From: a virus
Direction: 5' to 3' (one strand)
Virus record (IMG/VR): IMGVR_UViG_3300027763_000034
Coordinates: 52,156-116,155 of that record
DNA: 64,000 bases
This document shows, in pieces, positions 7,399 to 14,152 of this stretch. The translations under genes were made by a program, and so were the position numbers. Under the pieces are notes generated by a model, which did no database searches, was not told where the DNA came from, and saw nothing but the letters and a program-made list of their open reading frames with translations. Each line of letters begins with the position of its first letter. Positions within the stretch are counted from its first letter, which is position 1.

Positions 7399-7998
7399 TT
7401 AGTTGACTGCAATTTTATATTTGTATTCCCAATATCTATCATAGGTCTGCTTGACAATGTCGCTTGATTCAACCGCAGCTTTTAATATTGGTTTTTCTGG
7501 TGTTCCTATATTTCTATTTCTTCTAGCAAGTGGATAATTTACATCAGAAAGGTTTGCAACTAACTTTTCATCTACCCATTTATCAGTTACATCAAAATCT
7601 ACAATAGGTATATTAAACTTATCAGAAATCTTTTGTACTAGATCCATTGGATTATTTCTCATATCTTCATACACATAAATTAATACGTTGTCCCTTTCAA
7701 AATCATCCATGAAAACGTTGTATAGCGTATTATAATATTTTATTTTTAGTTTTAATGTATCTGAATTAGATATTTCAAATTCCCGCAAATCTGGAGAATC
7801 TATGCCTTGAAAATGTCTTTCTAAGCCTGAGACTATTGCGTAATATGGATCTCTAAGTATGTATACCTGATTTCCGCCTTCTGTTAGCAGATGCGGCTGA
7901 TGTGTTGTTTGAAACCATTTTCCAAAAGCTTTTTGTAAAATAGTGCTACAATAAGTTGTACCTGATCCTGGGGCTGAGTTTATAATTAAGTCATCCAT
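7399..7998 (-). CDS. sulfotransferase family protein
   Basis: 199 residues. The N-terminal strand-loop IINSAPGSGTTYCSTIL is a P-loop-like PAPS site, and VYILRDPYYAIVSGLERH supplies the second, 3'-phosphate-binding motif; VLIYVYEDMRNNP matches the 'YEDL' region of the family. It overlaps the stop of the upstream SGNH-sulfotransferase fusion by 8 nt, so both are made together. Acceptor unknown. Confidence 0.75.
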   Translation of the reverse strand: MDDLIINSAPGSGTTYCSTILQKAFGKWFQTTHQPHLLTEGGNQVYILRDPYYAIVSGLERHFQGIDSPDLREFEISNSDTLKLKIKYYNTLYNVFMDDFERDNVLIYVYEDMRNNPMDLVQKISDKFNIPIVDFDVTDKWVDEKLVANLSDVNYPLARRNRNIGTPEKPILKAAVESSDIVKQTYDRYWEYKYKIAVN

Positions 7999-9292
7999 TT
8001 ATATTTTCCTTTTCTATTTGTTTTTTATACTCCAAAAATAATTCTTTCATTGGCTCATATTCACGTATTCTATTATTAATAAGGCTCCTTAAAGGATTTA
8101 TTTTTTTTGGAATTCTTTTTTCAGCAAACTTATCATTTTTCATTTTATTAATAATAATTTCTTGAATTAAATTTGAATCAAAATCTTTTAGTTTAGCATT
8201 AAATTTATTAGAAAATTTATTTAAAAAGTTTTCTGGTGTTTTTGTTAAAAACTCAAATGTGCACAATAAAGCATGACTACTTTCTTCTTTATTTAATTGA
8301 TTTAAAAAATACCTATAATCTTTTATACATCTTTCAAACATATCATCTAATATAAATCTATCAAATTTTATTTGATTCATAAATCTAGCATTCTCGAGAT
8401 AGTTAAGTGAACTTGAGTTTTTACTTAAATCAAGTTCTATACAAGATGCTATTGATTCGTATGGATCTCTTATTATTGATACATCAAAAATATTTTTATT
8501 AAAAGATGTGTAGTCGTGGTGCTGCGATTCGTACCTGGAGTCTTCAACATATTCATGTAGTAAATTTTCAGCAAAAGTATTTCCACATCCTGGTGGTGAT
8601 ATCAGACTGAACTGAACAGTTTTAATCAAAGATGCTTTTTTAATAAATAAATCATATATCTTGCTCCAATATTCTCTCTTTAAAGAATCTTGTGGATGAG
8701 GGGCCCATGTTGCAGTATCTTCTGGGGTAAATTCAGATAGTCCAACTGCCTCTCTAATTTCTAATTGAGTTATCGGTTTAAGCATATTATGATCTCTAAC
8801 ATACTTGTTAAGAGTGCTTATAAATATGCCATTAATTTTTCTTCTTTCTTCGTAAGTATAGCTTGGAGAAATCCCATCATACTTTAGAAGCATTTCAGTG
8901 AATTGCGGAAGTGGTTCTATTAACTGTATTGTTGAGCCCTTAAAGTATTCTCTAACACGGTCTAAATACTCTATAACTGTTTGCTCTGTATTTTGATGTT
9001 TTGGTAGCCACTGTCTAATGTCTACATATCCCAGCCATAACATAACTATGTCTGAATCTTTAAATTCGTTAAATGGTCTTACCCAGTAATCTCTTTGCTT
9101 TACACAATAATCGCTTCCGCTTTCTATTCCACTGGATTCCGCTTTTTCTTCCTCAAGTTTTTTTGGATCAAATGCCCATGCTGTCATACCAGCAACTCCC
9201 CAGACCTTAAAATCTACTGGGCAATCTTCTGGATTCCAATGCTCCCATATTCTGGTTGAGTGGCAATCTCCTATAAGGTTTACTGATCTCAT
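7991..9292 (-). CDS. SGNH-hydrolase-like and sulfotransferase-like fusion protein
   Basis: 433 residues in two parts. Residues 1-210 begin VNLIGDCHSTRIW (SGNH block I, with Cys in GDCHS) and contain VMLWLGYVDIRQWLP and IQLIEPLPQF, shared with the stand-alone protein at 46391-47143. Residues about 225-430 are sulfotransferase-like: SLISPPGCGNTFAENLL (phosphosulfate loop) and VSIIRDPYESIASCIE (3'-phosphate site). The combination suggests an enzyme that both recognises or trims and sulfates one carbohydrate. TACAAT ends 5 nt before the ATG, so translation is probably leaderless. First gene of the 9292-7399 unit. Functions are inferred from motifs. Confidence 0.7.
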   Translation of the reverse strand: MRSVNLIGDCHSTRIWEHWNPEDCPVDFKVWGVAGMTAWAFDPKKLEEEKAESSGIESGSDYCVKQRDYWVRPFNEFKDSDIVMLWLGYVDIRQWLPKHQNTEQTVIEYLDRVREYFKGSTIQLIEPLPQFTEMLLKYDGISPSYTYEERRKINGIFISTLNKYVRDHNMLKPITQLEIREAVGLSEFTPEDTATWAPHPQDSLKREYWSKIYDLFIKKASLIKTVQFSLISPPGCGNTFAENLLHEYVEDSRYESQHHDYTSFNKNIFDVSIIRDPYESIASCIELDLSKNSSSLNYLENARFMNQIKFDRFILDDMFERCIKDYRYFLNQLNKEESSHALLCTFEFLTKTPENFLNKFSNKFNAKLKDFDSNLIQEIIINKMKNDKFAEKRIPKKINPLRSLINNRIREYEPMKELFLEYKKQIEKENING

Positions 9293-9421
9293 ACTTTATT
9301 GTATCATTCTATGTATCACTTGATCTTAGGTCTTAGGTCTTATATATTTAATATTTATTATTTATTGATTTACTGACCCCCCGACCCCCCTATTGGAAGT
9401 ATACTAAATGAAAATTCTATG

Positions 9422-10072
9422 TCAAGGCATTACGGAAACATTACCAACACGATCAATCCCAAATAATAAAATATTTTTTTGAGATCCTTTTTTAAAAGTA
9501 ATTACTGGCATATATAAATTTTGTGTATCTTCTGGTATATAGTACGCATTGTCTGGTATGTCCGCTTTAAACTCTTTGCAGCTGAAGTCCATGTCACAAC
9601 TTAGAAATATTGGAGTATCTCGATCTTGATACCAAGAAAACTTAGCTCCAGGGTTTACATGGTTTTTTGCTATCTGATTATAAAATTGATATAGCCTTAA
9701 TGTAGACTTATCTGTATAGTCATCATGTGGAGAATCATCTAGAAATATCGTATCATACGTCCCAAGGCCATTTAAAGCCTTTTGCCAAGATCCTTCTACA
9801 ATTATGACTCTATGCCTTTGTTCTCCCGCCCACTTACGAGCCTTCTGAAGTACCTCTGGGCTACTTTCAATGATGGTGTGTGACTCTATGTCATGCATCT
9901 GTATTTCAGTGGCTGAAAACCCCATTCCAAAGCCGATTTCCAAAACATGACCTTTGGGATTTAAATTTTTAATAATAGCTTGCATATACGGCTTTTCCCA
10001 TTCCATCATTACCTGGAAATTATTTTTATCAATTAAAATATCTTTGTCGTACTGATCTTTTCCGTATTCCAT
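9422..10072 (-). CDS. class I SAM-dependent methyltransferase
   Basis: 216 residues. GHVLEIGFGMGFSATEI (about 42-58) is the SAM-binding glycine motif I, SHTIIESSPEVLQKA gives the acidic residue after strand 2, and DTIFLDDSPHDD (about 109-120) resembles the substrate end of the guanidinoacetate/arginine methyltransferase-like group. TACAAT lies 6 nt before the ATG with a TGC extension, so the mRNA is probably leaderless. It starts next to the early regulatory region and reads away from it. The methyl acceptor is unknown. Confidence 0.8.
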   Translation of the reverse strand: MEYGKDQYDKDILIDKNNFQVMMEWEKPYMQAIIKNLNPKGHVLEIGFGMGFSATEIQMHDIESHTIIESSPEVLQKARKWAGEQRHRVIIVEGSWQKALNGLGTYDTIFLDDSPHDDYTDKSTLRLYQFYNQIAKNHVNPGAKFSWYQDRDTPIFLSCDMDFSCKEFKADIPDNAYYIPEDTQNLYMPVITFKKGSQKNILLFGIDRVGNVSVMP

Positions 10073-10143
10073 ATCTTAATTGTAGCATTTGTATTTTAGT
10101 CGACTGCTATTTCATATTTCTAAAAATGTTAATATATTTTTAT

Positions 10144-10158
10144 TATGTATGATACATA
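10144..10158. promoter_or_regulatory. 15-bp palindrome, possible operator
   Basis: TATGTAT-G-ATACATA is a perfect 7+1+7 inverted repeat in the divergent control region. It would suit a dimeric repressor. Confidence 0.5.
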
Positions 10159-10208
10159 CCTAAAAACAAAACGGACATTTGGGATAGACCGCACATATTA
10201 AGCGTGAA

Positions 10209-10224
10209 TGTGTCCTATCTCACA
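10209..10224. promoter_or_regulatory. CRP/GlxR-like box
   Basis: TGTGT-CCTATC-TCACA: 9 of 10 half-site bases of TGTGA-N6-TCACA. Lies about 84 bp upstream of the predicted start of the first early transcript. Confidence 0.45.
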
Positions 10225-10272
10225 GGATAATTCTAAGATTTATTCCGACACGCCGAGAGATAACTTGATAAA

Positions 10273-10294
10273 TGTCAGTCCCCTAGTGTAGAGT
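10273..10294 (+). promoter_or_regulatory. PafBC/RecA-NDp-type promoter
   Basis: TGTCAGTC-N8-TAGAGT; a TTGATA sits just upstream. Leader ACAAACGAAAGGAG leads to the ATG at 10328. Confidence 0.6.
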
Positions 10295-10327
10295 TATCTT
10301 ATAACAACAAACGAAAGGAGTCACACA

Positions 10328-10504
10328 ATGACTCAACTTACAGAAACACTATACAGCACTATTGTGCACGACTTCCATAATGGTGGGGTCAAGTCCTCTT
10401 ATGGACTCAATGCCTATACACGCAAGGCTCTATTGCGTGACCTACTCTCTAGCAAGGCTTGCTATTGCATAGAGTGCGTGTGTGAGGTAACTCACACCGC
10501 ATAA
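10328..10504 (+). CDS. 58-residue early protein
   Basis: MTQLTETLYSTIVHDFHNGG then a C-terminal cluster CYCIECVCEV of four Cys that could bind metal. GAAAGGAG precedes the ATG. First gene of the early region, with its own damage-type promoter; no family recognised. Confidence 0.7.
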   Translation: MTQLTETLYSTIVHDFHNGGVKSSYGLNAYTRKALLRDLLSSKACYCIECVCEVTHTA

Positions 10505-10516
10505 GGCTCACGCTAC

Positions 10517-10525
10517 GGCGTGTCG
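10517..10525 (+). repeat. GGCGTGTCG block-boundary repeat
   Basis: One of seven copies (10246-10254 inverted, 10517, 11372, 11421, 12993 with the last base changed, 13965, 14077-14085 inverted), all in gaps between early gene blocks. Confidence 0.6.
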
Positions 10526-10534
10526 CCTTGATAA

Positions 10535-10556
10535 TGTCAGCCCACTAGGCTACAAT
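10535..10556 (+). promoter_or_regulatory. PafBC/RecA-NDp-type promoter
   Basis: TGTCAGCC-N8-TACAAT, with TTGATA immediately upstream at sigma70 spacing. Leader ACTAACGAAAAGG leads to 10595. Confidence 0.7.
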
Positions 10557-10594
10557 ACTTACTATAACTACTAACGAAAAGGATAGAAAATAAA

Positions 10595-10747
10595 ATGAAG
10601 ATAACTTACTCACTATGGGACGGCGCTCAACTACTAGGCGTGGATTTCACCGCTAATAGCGCAGACGAAATGAATAAGGTCGTAGCAGACCTAATGAAAG
10701 TTTCTCGTAATGTCGTAGCACATATGCGAAAGGTAGAGCAGAACTAA
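10595..10747 (+). CDS. 50-residue early protein
   Basis: MKITYSLWDGAQLLGVDFTA..., a small mixed alpha/beta protein ending in a helix (VVAHMRKVEQN). Its stop overlaps the next start (TAATG). No family recognised. Confidence 0.65.
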   Translation: MKITYSLWDGAQLLGVDFTANSADEMNKVVADLMKVSRNVVAHMRKVEQN

Positions 10748-10929
10748 TGTCATACGCATACTCATACCAAACTAACTCAATAGATAAATATAACTCTATT
10801 CAATCAGATGTCGCAGACGCATACGCATACCTTGATGAAGAAGAAACAGAGCAACCCCCTGTTGATGATTTTGATGATGTAGATGATGAAGAATTGGCGC
10901 AAGTATTCGCACTAAGTTGGGATAACTAA
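10747..10929 (+). CDS. acidic 60-residue early protein
   Basis: The second half is strongly acidic (DEEETEQPPVDDFDDVDDEE), suggesting a DNA mimic or a partner of a basic protein, but this is only composition. Coupled to both neighbours by TAATG. Confidence 0.65.
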   Translation: MSYAYSYQTNSIDKYNSIQSDVADAYAYLDEEETEQPPVDDFDDVDDEELAQVFALSWDN

Positions 10930-11066
10930 TGAACTTAGAACTAAACGGATATGGTCTATGCCTAGATAGCGATTGGTTCTATGTCGCACTAGATTGGAAA
11001 CTAATAACACTAACCGCCCTAGTGGTAATCGCCTATAAGATTTATAAGAGAAAGAAGAATAAGTAA
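10929..11066 (+). CDS. 45-residue membrane protein
   Basis: One hydrophobic helix (LITLTALVVIAYKIY) followed by a basic tail KRKKNK, so the C-terminus should face the cytoplasm. Coupled by TAATG at both ends. Confidence 0.6.
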   Translation: MNLELNGYGLCLDSDWFYVALDWKLITLTALVVIAYKIYKRKKNK

Positions 11067-11176
11067 TGACTACTAATCGCCTACTAACTACCCTAGTGCA
11101 ACTGGGTATTGGTATCCCCGCCCTGCTTATGCTACGCCTTGCTATAAAAGACTTCTTAGAGAATGGACTAGATTAA
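11066..11176 (+). CDS. 36-residue membrane peptide
   Basis: MTTNRLLTTLVQLGIGIPALLMLRLAIKDF: hydrophobic helix. TAATG overlap on both sides. No family recognised. Confidence 0.55.
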   Translation: MTTNRLLTTLVQLGIGIPALLMLRLAIKDFLENGLD

Positions 11177-11370
11177 TGAAATCGGAATTAGAGAGAGATT
11201 TAGAAATCAAAGAAAGTTTTATTGATTTACTAAATGATGTTTATCCTACTGTAAAAATCGGTTACTCTACATTCACACCCGCCGAGATTTTGGAGTGTTG
11301 CGATCCTATCGCTTTTTCTATCGGACTAATTGAGCACCAAGATTATTTAGAAGAATTAGAAGAAGAATAA
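11176..11370 (+). CDS. acidic 64-residue early protein
   Basis: KSELERDLEIKESFIDLL and an acidic end (YLEELEEE). Last gene of the second early block; followed by a GC-rich repeat. No family recognised. Confidence 0.65.
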   Translation: MKSELERDLEIKESFIDLLNDVYPTVKIGYSTFTPAEILECCDPIAFSIGLIEHQDYLEELEEE

Positions 11371-11394
11371 CGGCGTGTCGGCTTGACAATGTCA

Positions 11395-11428
11395 AGCTGG
11401 CCCGCAAAGGCACGGGGTCGGGCGTGTC
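11395..11428 (+). repeat. 34-bp GC-rich direct repeat, copy 1
   Basis: Identical over 34 bases to 12967-13000 and partly to 13990-14000. Begins AGCTGGCCCGCAAAGG and ends GGGCGTGTC; contrasts with the AT-rich background. Confidence 0.85.
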
Positions 11429-11460
11429 GTTACGGGCTTTGCATAGAACCCCTAGAATTT

Positions 11461-11476
11461 TGTGATTTTTATCACA
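11461..11476. promoter_or_regulatory. CRP/GlxR-like box
   Basis: TGTGA-TTTTTA-TCACA, a perfect match to the half-sites of the CRP-family consensus. About 84 bp upstream of the predicted start point. Confidence 0.6.
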
Positions 11477-11524
11477 TAGGTTGAGCGTCTCAGTATTTGG
11501 ATTTACTGGCTAGTAATTATCTTA

Positions 11525-11546
11525 TGTCAGTGGGTTCGTGTATAAT
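11525..11546 (+). promoter_or_regulatory. PafBC/RecA-NDp-type promoter
   Basis: TGTCAGTG-N8-TATAAT; leader CAACGAAAGAAGG leads to 11581. Confidence 0.8.
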
Positions 11547-11580
11547 GTCTACTATAACAACAACGAAAGAAGGTCAATTC

Positions 11581-11700
11581 ATGAACCTAGATGAATTCAA
11601 GGCGCATGTTATCGCCACCCGTCAAGCAAGCAAGGCAGAAGCCTTGTCAGTGCTATCTGCTACAATGTCAGTATCAACAACAACGAAAGAAGGAAAGTAA
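11581..11700 (+). CDS. 39-residue early protein carrying an internal promoter
   Basis: MNLDEFKAHVIATRQASKAE... The frame is open from 11497, but that would translate through the promoter; the ATG at 11581 follows the AAGAAGG site. Codons for SVLSATMSVS encode the next PafBC-type promoter. Stop overlaps the next start (TAATG). Confidence 0.6.
   Translation: MNLDEFKAHVIATRQASKAEALSVLSATMSVSTTTKEGK
11645..11666 (+). promoter_or_regulatory. PafBC/RecA-NDp-type promoter (inside a coding end)
   Basis: TGTCAGTG-N8-TACAAT within 11581-11700; leader CAACGAAAGAAGG leads to 11700. Confidence 0.75.
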
Positions 11701-11894
11701 TGTCAGCAAATGTTTACAATGTAACCGATTTACTAATCGGAAAAACTTATCGCTCAAATTCCGTAACTGGAGAAATTATCTCAGCGGAAATTCACCCGCA
11801 AGCAATTTGGTATGAAGGCGCAGAAGCGTATCGTGTCCAAATTAGAAAAAATACTGGCGGTTATACTTATCGCAGTTTGGCGGTAAATAAATGA
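11700..11894 (+). CDS. 64-residue early protein
   Basis: A small beta-rich protein (VTDLLIGKTYRSNSVTGEIISAEIHPQ...YRVQIRKN). The pattern resembles a small SH3-like fold, as does the product at 14717. No family recognised. AAGGAAAG precedes the ATG. Confidence 0.65.
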   Translation: MSANVYNVTDLLIGKTYRSNSVTGEIISAEIHPQAIWYEGAEAYRVQIRKNTGGYTYRSLAVNK

Positions 11895-12055
11895 ACACAA
11901 TGATTGACGAAAATGAATTTTATACAATTCACGAACCAACTTTTATGTGTTGTGATGAAAGCCAATTTCGTTATGTGTGTAAAGCACACGGCGAAAGTAT
12001 GGGTTGCTACTTTTGCGAATTTGACTACTCTAATGATTGCGAGGAACAACACTAA
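11891..12055 (+). CDS. 54-residue Cys-rich early protein
   Basis: MNTMIDENEFYTIHEPTF then CCDESQFRYVCKAHGESMGCYFCEFDYSNDC; five or more Cys suggest a small zinc-binding fold. Overlaps neighbours (ATGA, TAATG). Confidence 0.6.
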   Translation: MNTMIDENEFYTIHEPTFMCCDESQFRYVCKAHGESMGCYFCEFDYSNDCEEQH

Positions 12056-12210
12056 TGGGATACATTGAAATTTTCCGAATGGATAACGAAGGTGCTGGCT
12101 GGGTAGATTTATCCGAAGCAACACCCGATGAATTATTCAACATTGAATTAGGTCTAGTCAATGAAGGTGCGTTTGACGGCTCTTTATTTATGAATGGGGA
12201 AAACGAATGA
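12055..12210 (+). CDS. 51-residue early protein
   Basis: MGYIEIFRMDNEGAGWVDLSE..., acidic. Coupled by overlaps on both sides. No family recognised. Confidence 0.6.
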   Translation: MGYIEIFRMDNEGAGWVDLSEATPDELFNIELGLVNEGAFDGSLFMNGENE

Positions 12211-12335
12211 GCGAAATTGCTGGAATGTGGATTTGCTCTAATTGCGATACTCTCGCCATTGTGTCAGTGGAAACTGATACAATACTTGTAACACAATGTA
12301 AATGCGTAACTAACGAAAGGGAAACTAATGAATAA
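12207..12335 (+). CDS. 42-residue zinc-ribbon early protein
   Basis: WICSNCDTLAIVSVETDTILVTQCKC has CxxC and CxC pairs. The codons for VSVETDTI contain a PafBC-type promoter for the next gene, the same arrangement as at 11645 and 17412. Confidence 0.6.
   Translation: MSEIAGMWICSNCDTLAIVSVETDTILVTQCKCVTNERETNE
12262..12283 (+). promoter_or_regulatory. PafBC/RecA-NDp-type promoter (inside a coding end)
   Basis: TGTCAGTG-N8-TACAAT; leader CTAACGAAAGGG leads to 12328. Confidence 0.75.
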
Positions 12336-12474
12336 ATACACTTTTGGCGTTTGGCTAGACATAGACGCAGAGGATGAAAATCAAGCGTTATCTTTATTTG
12401 ATGAGGTTGTAAAGAAAAATCCTTTTGTTTCAGACTCTTATTGTTTTGAATGGAAAGAGGTTGCTAATGTATAA
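12328..12474 (+). CDS. 48-residue early protein
   Basis: MNKYTFGVWLDIDAEDENQALSLFDEVV: strand-helix pattern, resembling the 47-residue product of 38784-38927 (MNKYRIKLDVEVEAFNPEDA). The pair look like paralogues. Confidence 0.6.
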   Translation: MNKYTFGVWLDIDAEDENQALSLFDEVVKKNPFVSDSYCFEWKEVANV

Positions 12475-12670
12475 AATAACTCTAGCCTATGACGGAAATG
12501 CCCCACACTGGCAGGGCGATTACTATGATGAAATGGAAGCGTGGTCAGCGTTTTTCAAATTCACCGACTGGGGATTTGCTGATGAATTCTCAACTGTAAA
12601 TATTTACACTCCCGAATTGAAATGCTACACAAAAAACTTTTATCGTAGCGGAATGGTGGTAGCAAAATGA
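12467..12670 (+). CDS. early protein homologous to the N-terminal half of 37209-37718
   Basis: 67 residues. EAWSAFFKFTDWGFADEFSTVNIY aligns with DAVNAYNEYQDWGFAKKFLTVTLY of the protein at 37209. Start set at 12467 (GAAAGAGG upstream, overlaps previous stop). With the next gene it forms a split version of the larger protein. Function unknown. Confidence 0.7.
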   Translation: MYKITLAYDGNAPHWQGDYYDEMEAWSAFFKFTDWGFADEFSTVNIYTPELKCYTKNFYRSGMVVAK

Positions 12671-12858
12671 TGACACGCAAAGACTATGTGGCAACGGCAG
12701 AAATTCTAAAGTTTGCTAGCGACAAAACGCACCCTGCTTTATTTTCTAAAATCGTAAATGATTTTGCTGAAATGTTTGCGAAAGATAATGAGCGATTTGA
12801 TGTAAAACGATTTCACGAAGCGAGTGGATACAATGTTCCTAAACTCACTTCAAGATAA
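12667..12858 (+). CDS. early protein homologous to the C-terminal half of 37209-37718
   Basis: 63 residues. DYVATAEILKFASD...IVNDFAEMFAKDNERFDVKRFHEAS aligns with YYIAARILSEAKE...LVRQFALLFSHDSYRFDPERFFANC at the end of 37209-37718. Overlaps the preceding gene by 4 nt (ATGA). Resembles a small helical family common in actinobacteriophages. Confidence 0.7.
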   Translation: MMTRKDYVATAEILKFASDKTHPALFSKIVNDFAEMFAKDNERFDVKRFHEASGYNVPKLTSR

Positions 12859-12964
12859 GGTAAAACGAATTCAGGAATTGCGTCGCAGTAATGCGGCGCA
12901 ACCTGTTCGTAATAAAAAAAAATACACACGCAAGATCAAACATAAAAATAAACTTGACAATTAG
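12833..12964 (+). CDS. 43-residue very basic protein
   Basis: MFLNSLQDKVKRIQELRRSN then KKKYTRKIKHKNK; probably nucleic-acid binding by charge. Overlaps the previous gene by 26 nt; its start lacks a clear ribosome site, so confidence is moderate. Confidence 0.45.
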   Translation: MFLNSLQDKVKRIQELRRSNAAQPVRNKKKYTRKIKHKNKLDN

Positions 12965-12966
12965 CC

Positions 12967-13000
12967 AGCTGGCCCGCAAAGGCACGGGGTCGGGCGTGTC
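12967..13000 (+). repeat. 34-bp GC-rich direct repeat, copy 2
   Basis: Identical to 11395-11428. Precedes a CRP-like box and a PafBC-type promoter, as copy 1 does. Confidence 0.85.
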
Positions 13001-13008
13001 TTTAAGGG

Positions 13009-13024
13009 TGTGATCAATATCACC
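13009..13024. promoter_or_regulatory. CRP/GlxR-like box
   Basis: TGTGA-TCAATA-TCACC, one mismatch. About 64 bp upstream of the predicted start point. Confidence 0.5.
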
Positions 13025-13051
13025 CTGGAAATTTGGGCCAGGATTGGAATA

Positions 13052-13073
13052 TGTCGGTCCATTCTGCTATACT
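13052..13073 (+). promoter_or_regulatory. PafBC/RecA-NDp-type promoter
   Basis: TGTCGGTC-N8-TATACT, using the G variant of TGTCR. The leader CAACCAACGATTGGG resembles the common leader and leads to 13101. Confidence 0.65.
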
Positions 13074-13100
13074 TGCCATTCAACCAACGATTGGGCTCCA

Positions 13101-13820
13101 ATGAAATTAAAACGTTCTAATGATAGAAAGGTGGCTAACCTTGTCACAAAAAATGGAAAGCAAGCCGCAATTGCGAACACGTTCGGATTACCTGCAGGAA
13201 AGAATTATTCATGCCCTGGTGCCACTAGTATTTGTGAGAGTGTTTGCTACGCAGGAAAACTTGAAAAGTTATTCCCAGGAGTAAAAACTAATCTGCTACA
13301 CAATTGGGATCTTCTGCGTAATGCGGATATGGATACAATGCTTATTCTATTGGATGAGATGATTGTTGAATTTATTGCTGATTGTGAAAAGAAAGACGCT
13401 CCTAAATTATTCCGTATCCACTGGGACGGCGATTTCTTCAATGATACTTATACCTATGCCTGGAAAGTAATTATTGAAAATCATCCCGATGTGCAATTTT
13501 GGGTTTACACACGTGTAAAGTCTGCAGCGCTTATTCTAAAGGATGTATCTAATCTATCTCTTTACTATTCCACCGACGATGAAAATAAAGAAATAGCATT
13601 CGATTTGAAAACTAATTCTAAGGTCCGCCTTGCTTACCTAGGCAAGACATTCGCTGCAACCGAAGACACAATGAAAGAGTTGACTGGTAAGCCTGGTGCT
13701 AAGTGTCCTGAGAATATGAAGAGTATTCCACTTATCTCTAGCAATGGGTCCGCCTGCGTATCTTGTGGCCTATGTGTATACGGTAAAGCGGATATTAGAT
13801 TTTCTGCGAGTAAAAAATAA
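13101..13820 (+). CDS. GP88-like actinobacteriophage protein
   Basis: 239 residues. YSCPGATSICESVCYAGK near the N-terminus, HWDGDFFNDTYTYAWKVI in the middle and CVSCGLCVYGKADI at the C-terminus match the mycobacteriophage 'gene product 88' family. The N- and C-terminal Cys groups could hold an iron-sulfur cluster or zinc. The frame is open from a TTG at 13044, but the promoter at 13052-13073 lies inside that extension, so the ATG at 13101 is chosen. The stop overlaps the next gene start. The molecular function of the family is not established. Confidence 0.75.
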   Translation: MKLKRSNDRKVANLVTKNGKQAAIANTFGLPAGKNYSCPGATSICESVCYAGKLEKLFPGVKTNLLHNWDLLRNADMDTMLILLDEMIVEFIADCEKKDAPKLFRIHWDGDFFNDTYTYAWKVIIENHPDVQFWVYTRVKSAALILKDVSNLSLYYSTDDENKEIAFDLKTNSKVRLAYLGKTFAATEDTMKELTGKPGAKCPENMKSIPLISSNGSACVSCGLCVYGKADIRFSASKK

Positions 13821-13963
13821 TGTATGACGTTATCGGATCCATTCTTGGAATTGGATTAATTGCATTCTTGTGCTCACCAATTGTGCTAGCAGTGTACATG
13901 TGGAATGGTGCAAAATTTGATGATGATAATGATGGAATAGAAGATTTACCTAATCGTTGGTAA
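13820..13963 (+). CDS. 47-residue membrane protein
   Basis: One long hydrophobic stretch (VIGSILGIGLIAFLCSPIVL) and an acidic tail (DDDNDGIEDLPNRW). TAATG overlap with the GP88-like gene. Confidence 0.65.
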   Translation: MYDVIGSILGIGLIAFLCSPIVLAVYMWNGAKFDDDNDGIEDLPNRW

Positions 13964-14012
13964 CGGCGTGTCGGCTTGACAAAGTCAAGCTGGCCCGCAA
14001 TATTGTGGGGGG

Positions 14013-14042
14013 TTATCCACAGGCTTACGGGAGTTATCCACA
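14013..14042 (+). promoter_or_regulatory. pair of DnaA boxes
   Basis: TTATCCACA at 14013-14021 and 14034-14042, both exact, same orientation, 21 bp apart (two helical turns). Confidence 0.7.
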
Positions 14043-14053
14043 ACCCCTGGAAT

Positions 14054-14069
14054 TGTGAGTATTATCACA
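14054..14069. promoter_or_regulatory. CRP/GlxR-like box
   Basis: TGTGA-GTATTA-TCACA, perfect half-sites, about 70 bp upstream of the predicted start point. Confidence 0.6.
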
Positions 14070-14102
14070 AAAGCTGCGACACGCCCATAATGGATTAGGT
14101 AA

Positions 14103-14124
14103 TGTCAGTGGCAAATGCTATAAT
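14103..14124 (+). promoter_or_regulatory. PafBC/RecA-NDp-type promoter
   Basis: TGTCAGTG-N8-TATAAT; leader CAACAACGAAAGG leads to 14153. Confidence 0.8.
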
Positions 14125-14152
14125 ACTCTTATCCAACAACGAAAGGTAACAA

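Larger units (their letters stand above)
10073..10327. promoter_or_regulatory. divergent control region between minus genes and the early region
   Basis: 255 bp without a gene. It holds the leaderless promoter of the methyltransferase, a 15-bp palindrome (10144-10158), a CRP-like box (10209-10224), an inverted GGCGTGTCG copy (10246-10254), the first PafBC-type promoter and a GAAAGGAG ribosome site. Confidence 0.75.
11371..11580. promoter_or_regulatory. early intergenic control module
   Basis: In order: GGCGTGTCG, palindrome GCTTGAC-AAT-GTCAAGC (11381-11397), the 34-bp repeat (11395-11428), a CRP-like box (11461-11476), a PafBC-type promoter (11525-11546) and the AACGAAAGAAGG leader. Confidence 0.7.
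13964..14152. promoter_or_regulatory. early intergenic control module with DnaA boxes
   Basis: In order: GGCGTGTCG with the GCTTGAC-AAA-GTCAAGC palindrome, two TTATCCACA boxes, a CRP-like box, an inverted GGCGTGTCG, a PafBC-type promoter and the leader CAACGAAAGG. Confidence 0.75.

Noticed and set aside
11704-11725. Further TGTCAG occurrences (11702, 18130, 20068)
   Set aside because: The first two are the start codons of genes (ATGTCA...) without a TAnnnT at 8 nt; the third has only TATCTT and lies in mid-gene.
13044-13100. N-terminal extension of the GP88-like protein from the TTG at 13044
   Set aside because: Contains the promoter at 13052-13073, so it is upstream of the transcription start.
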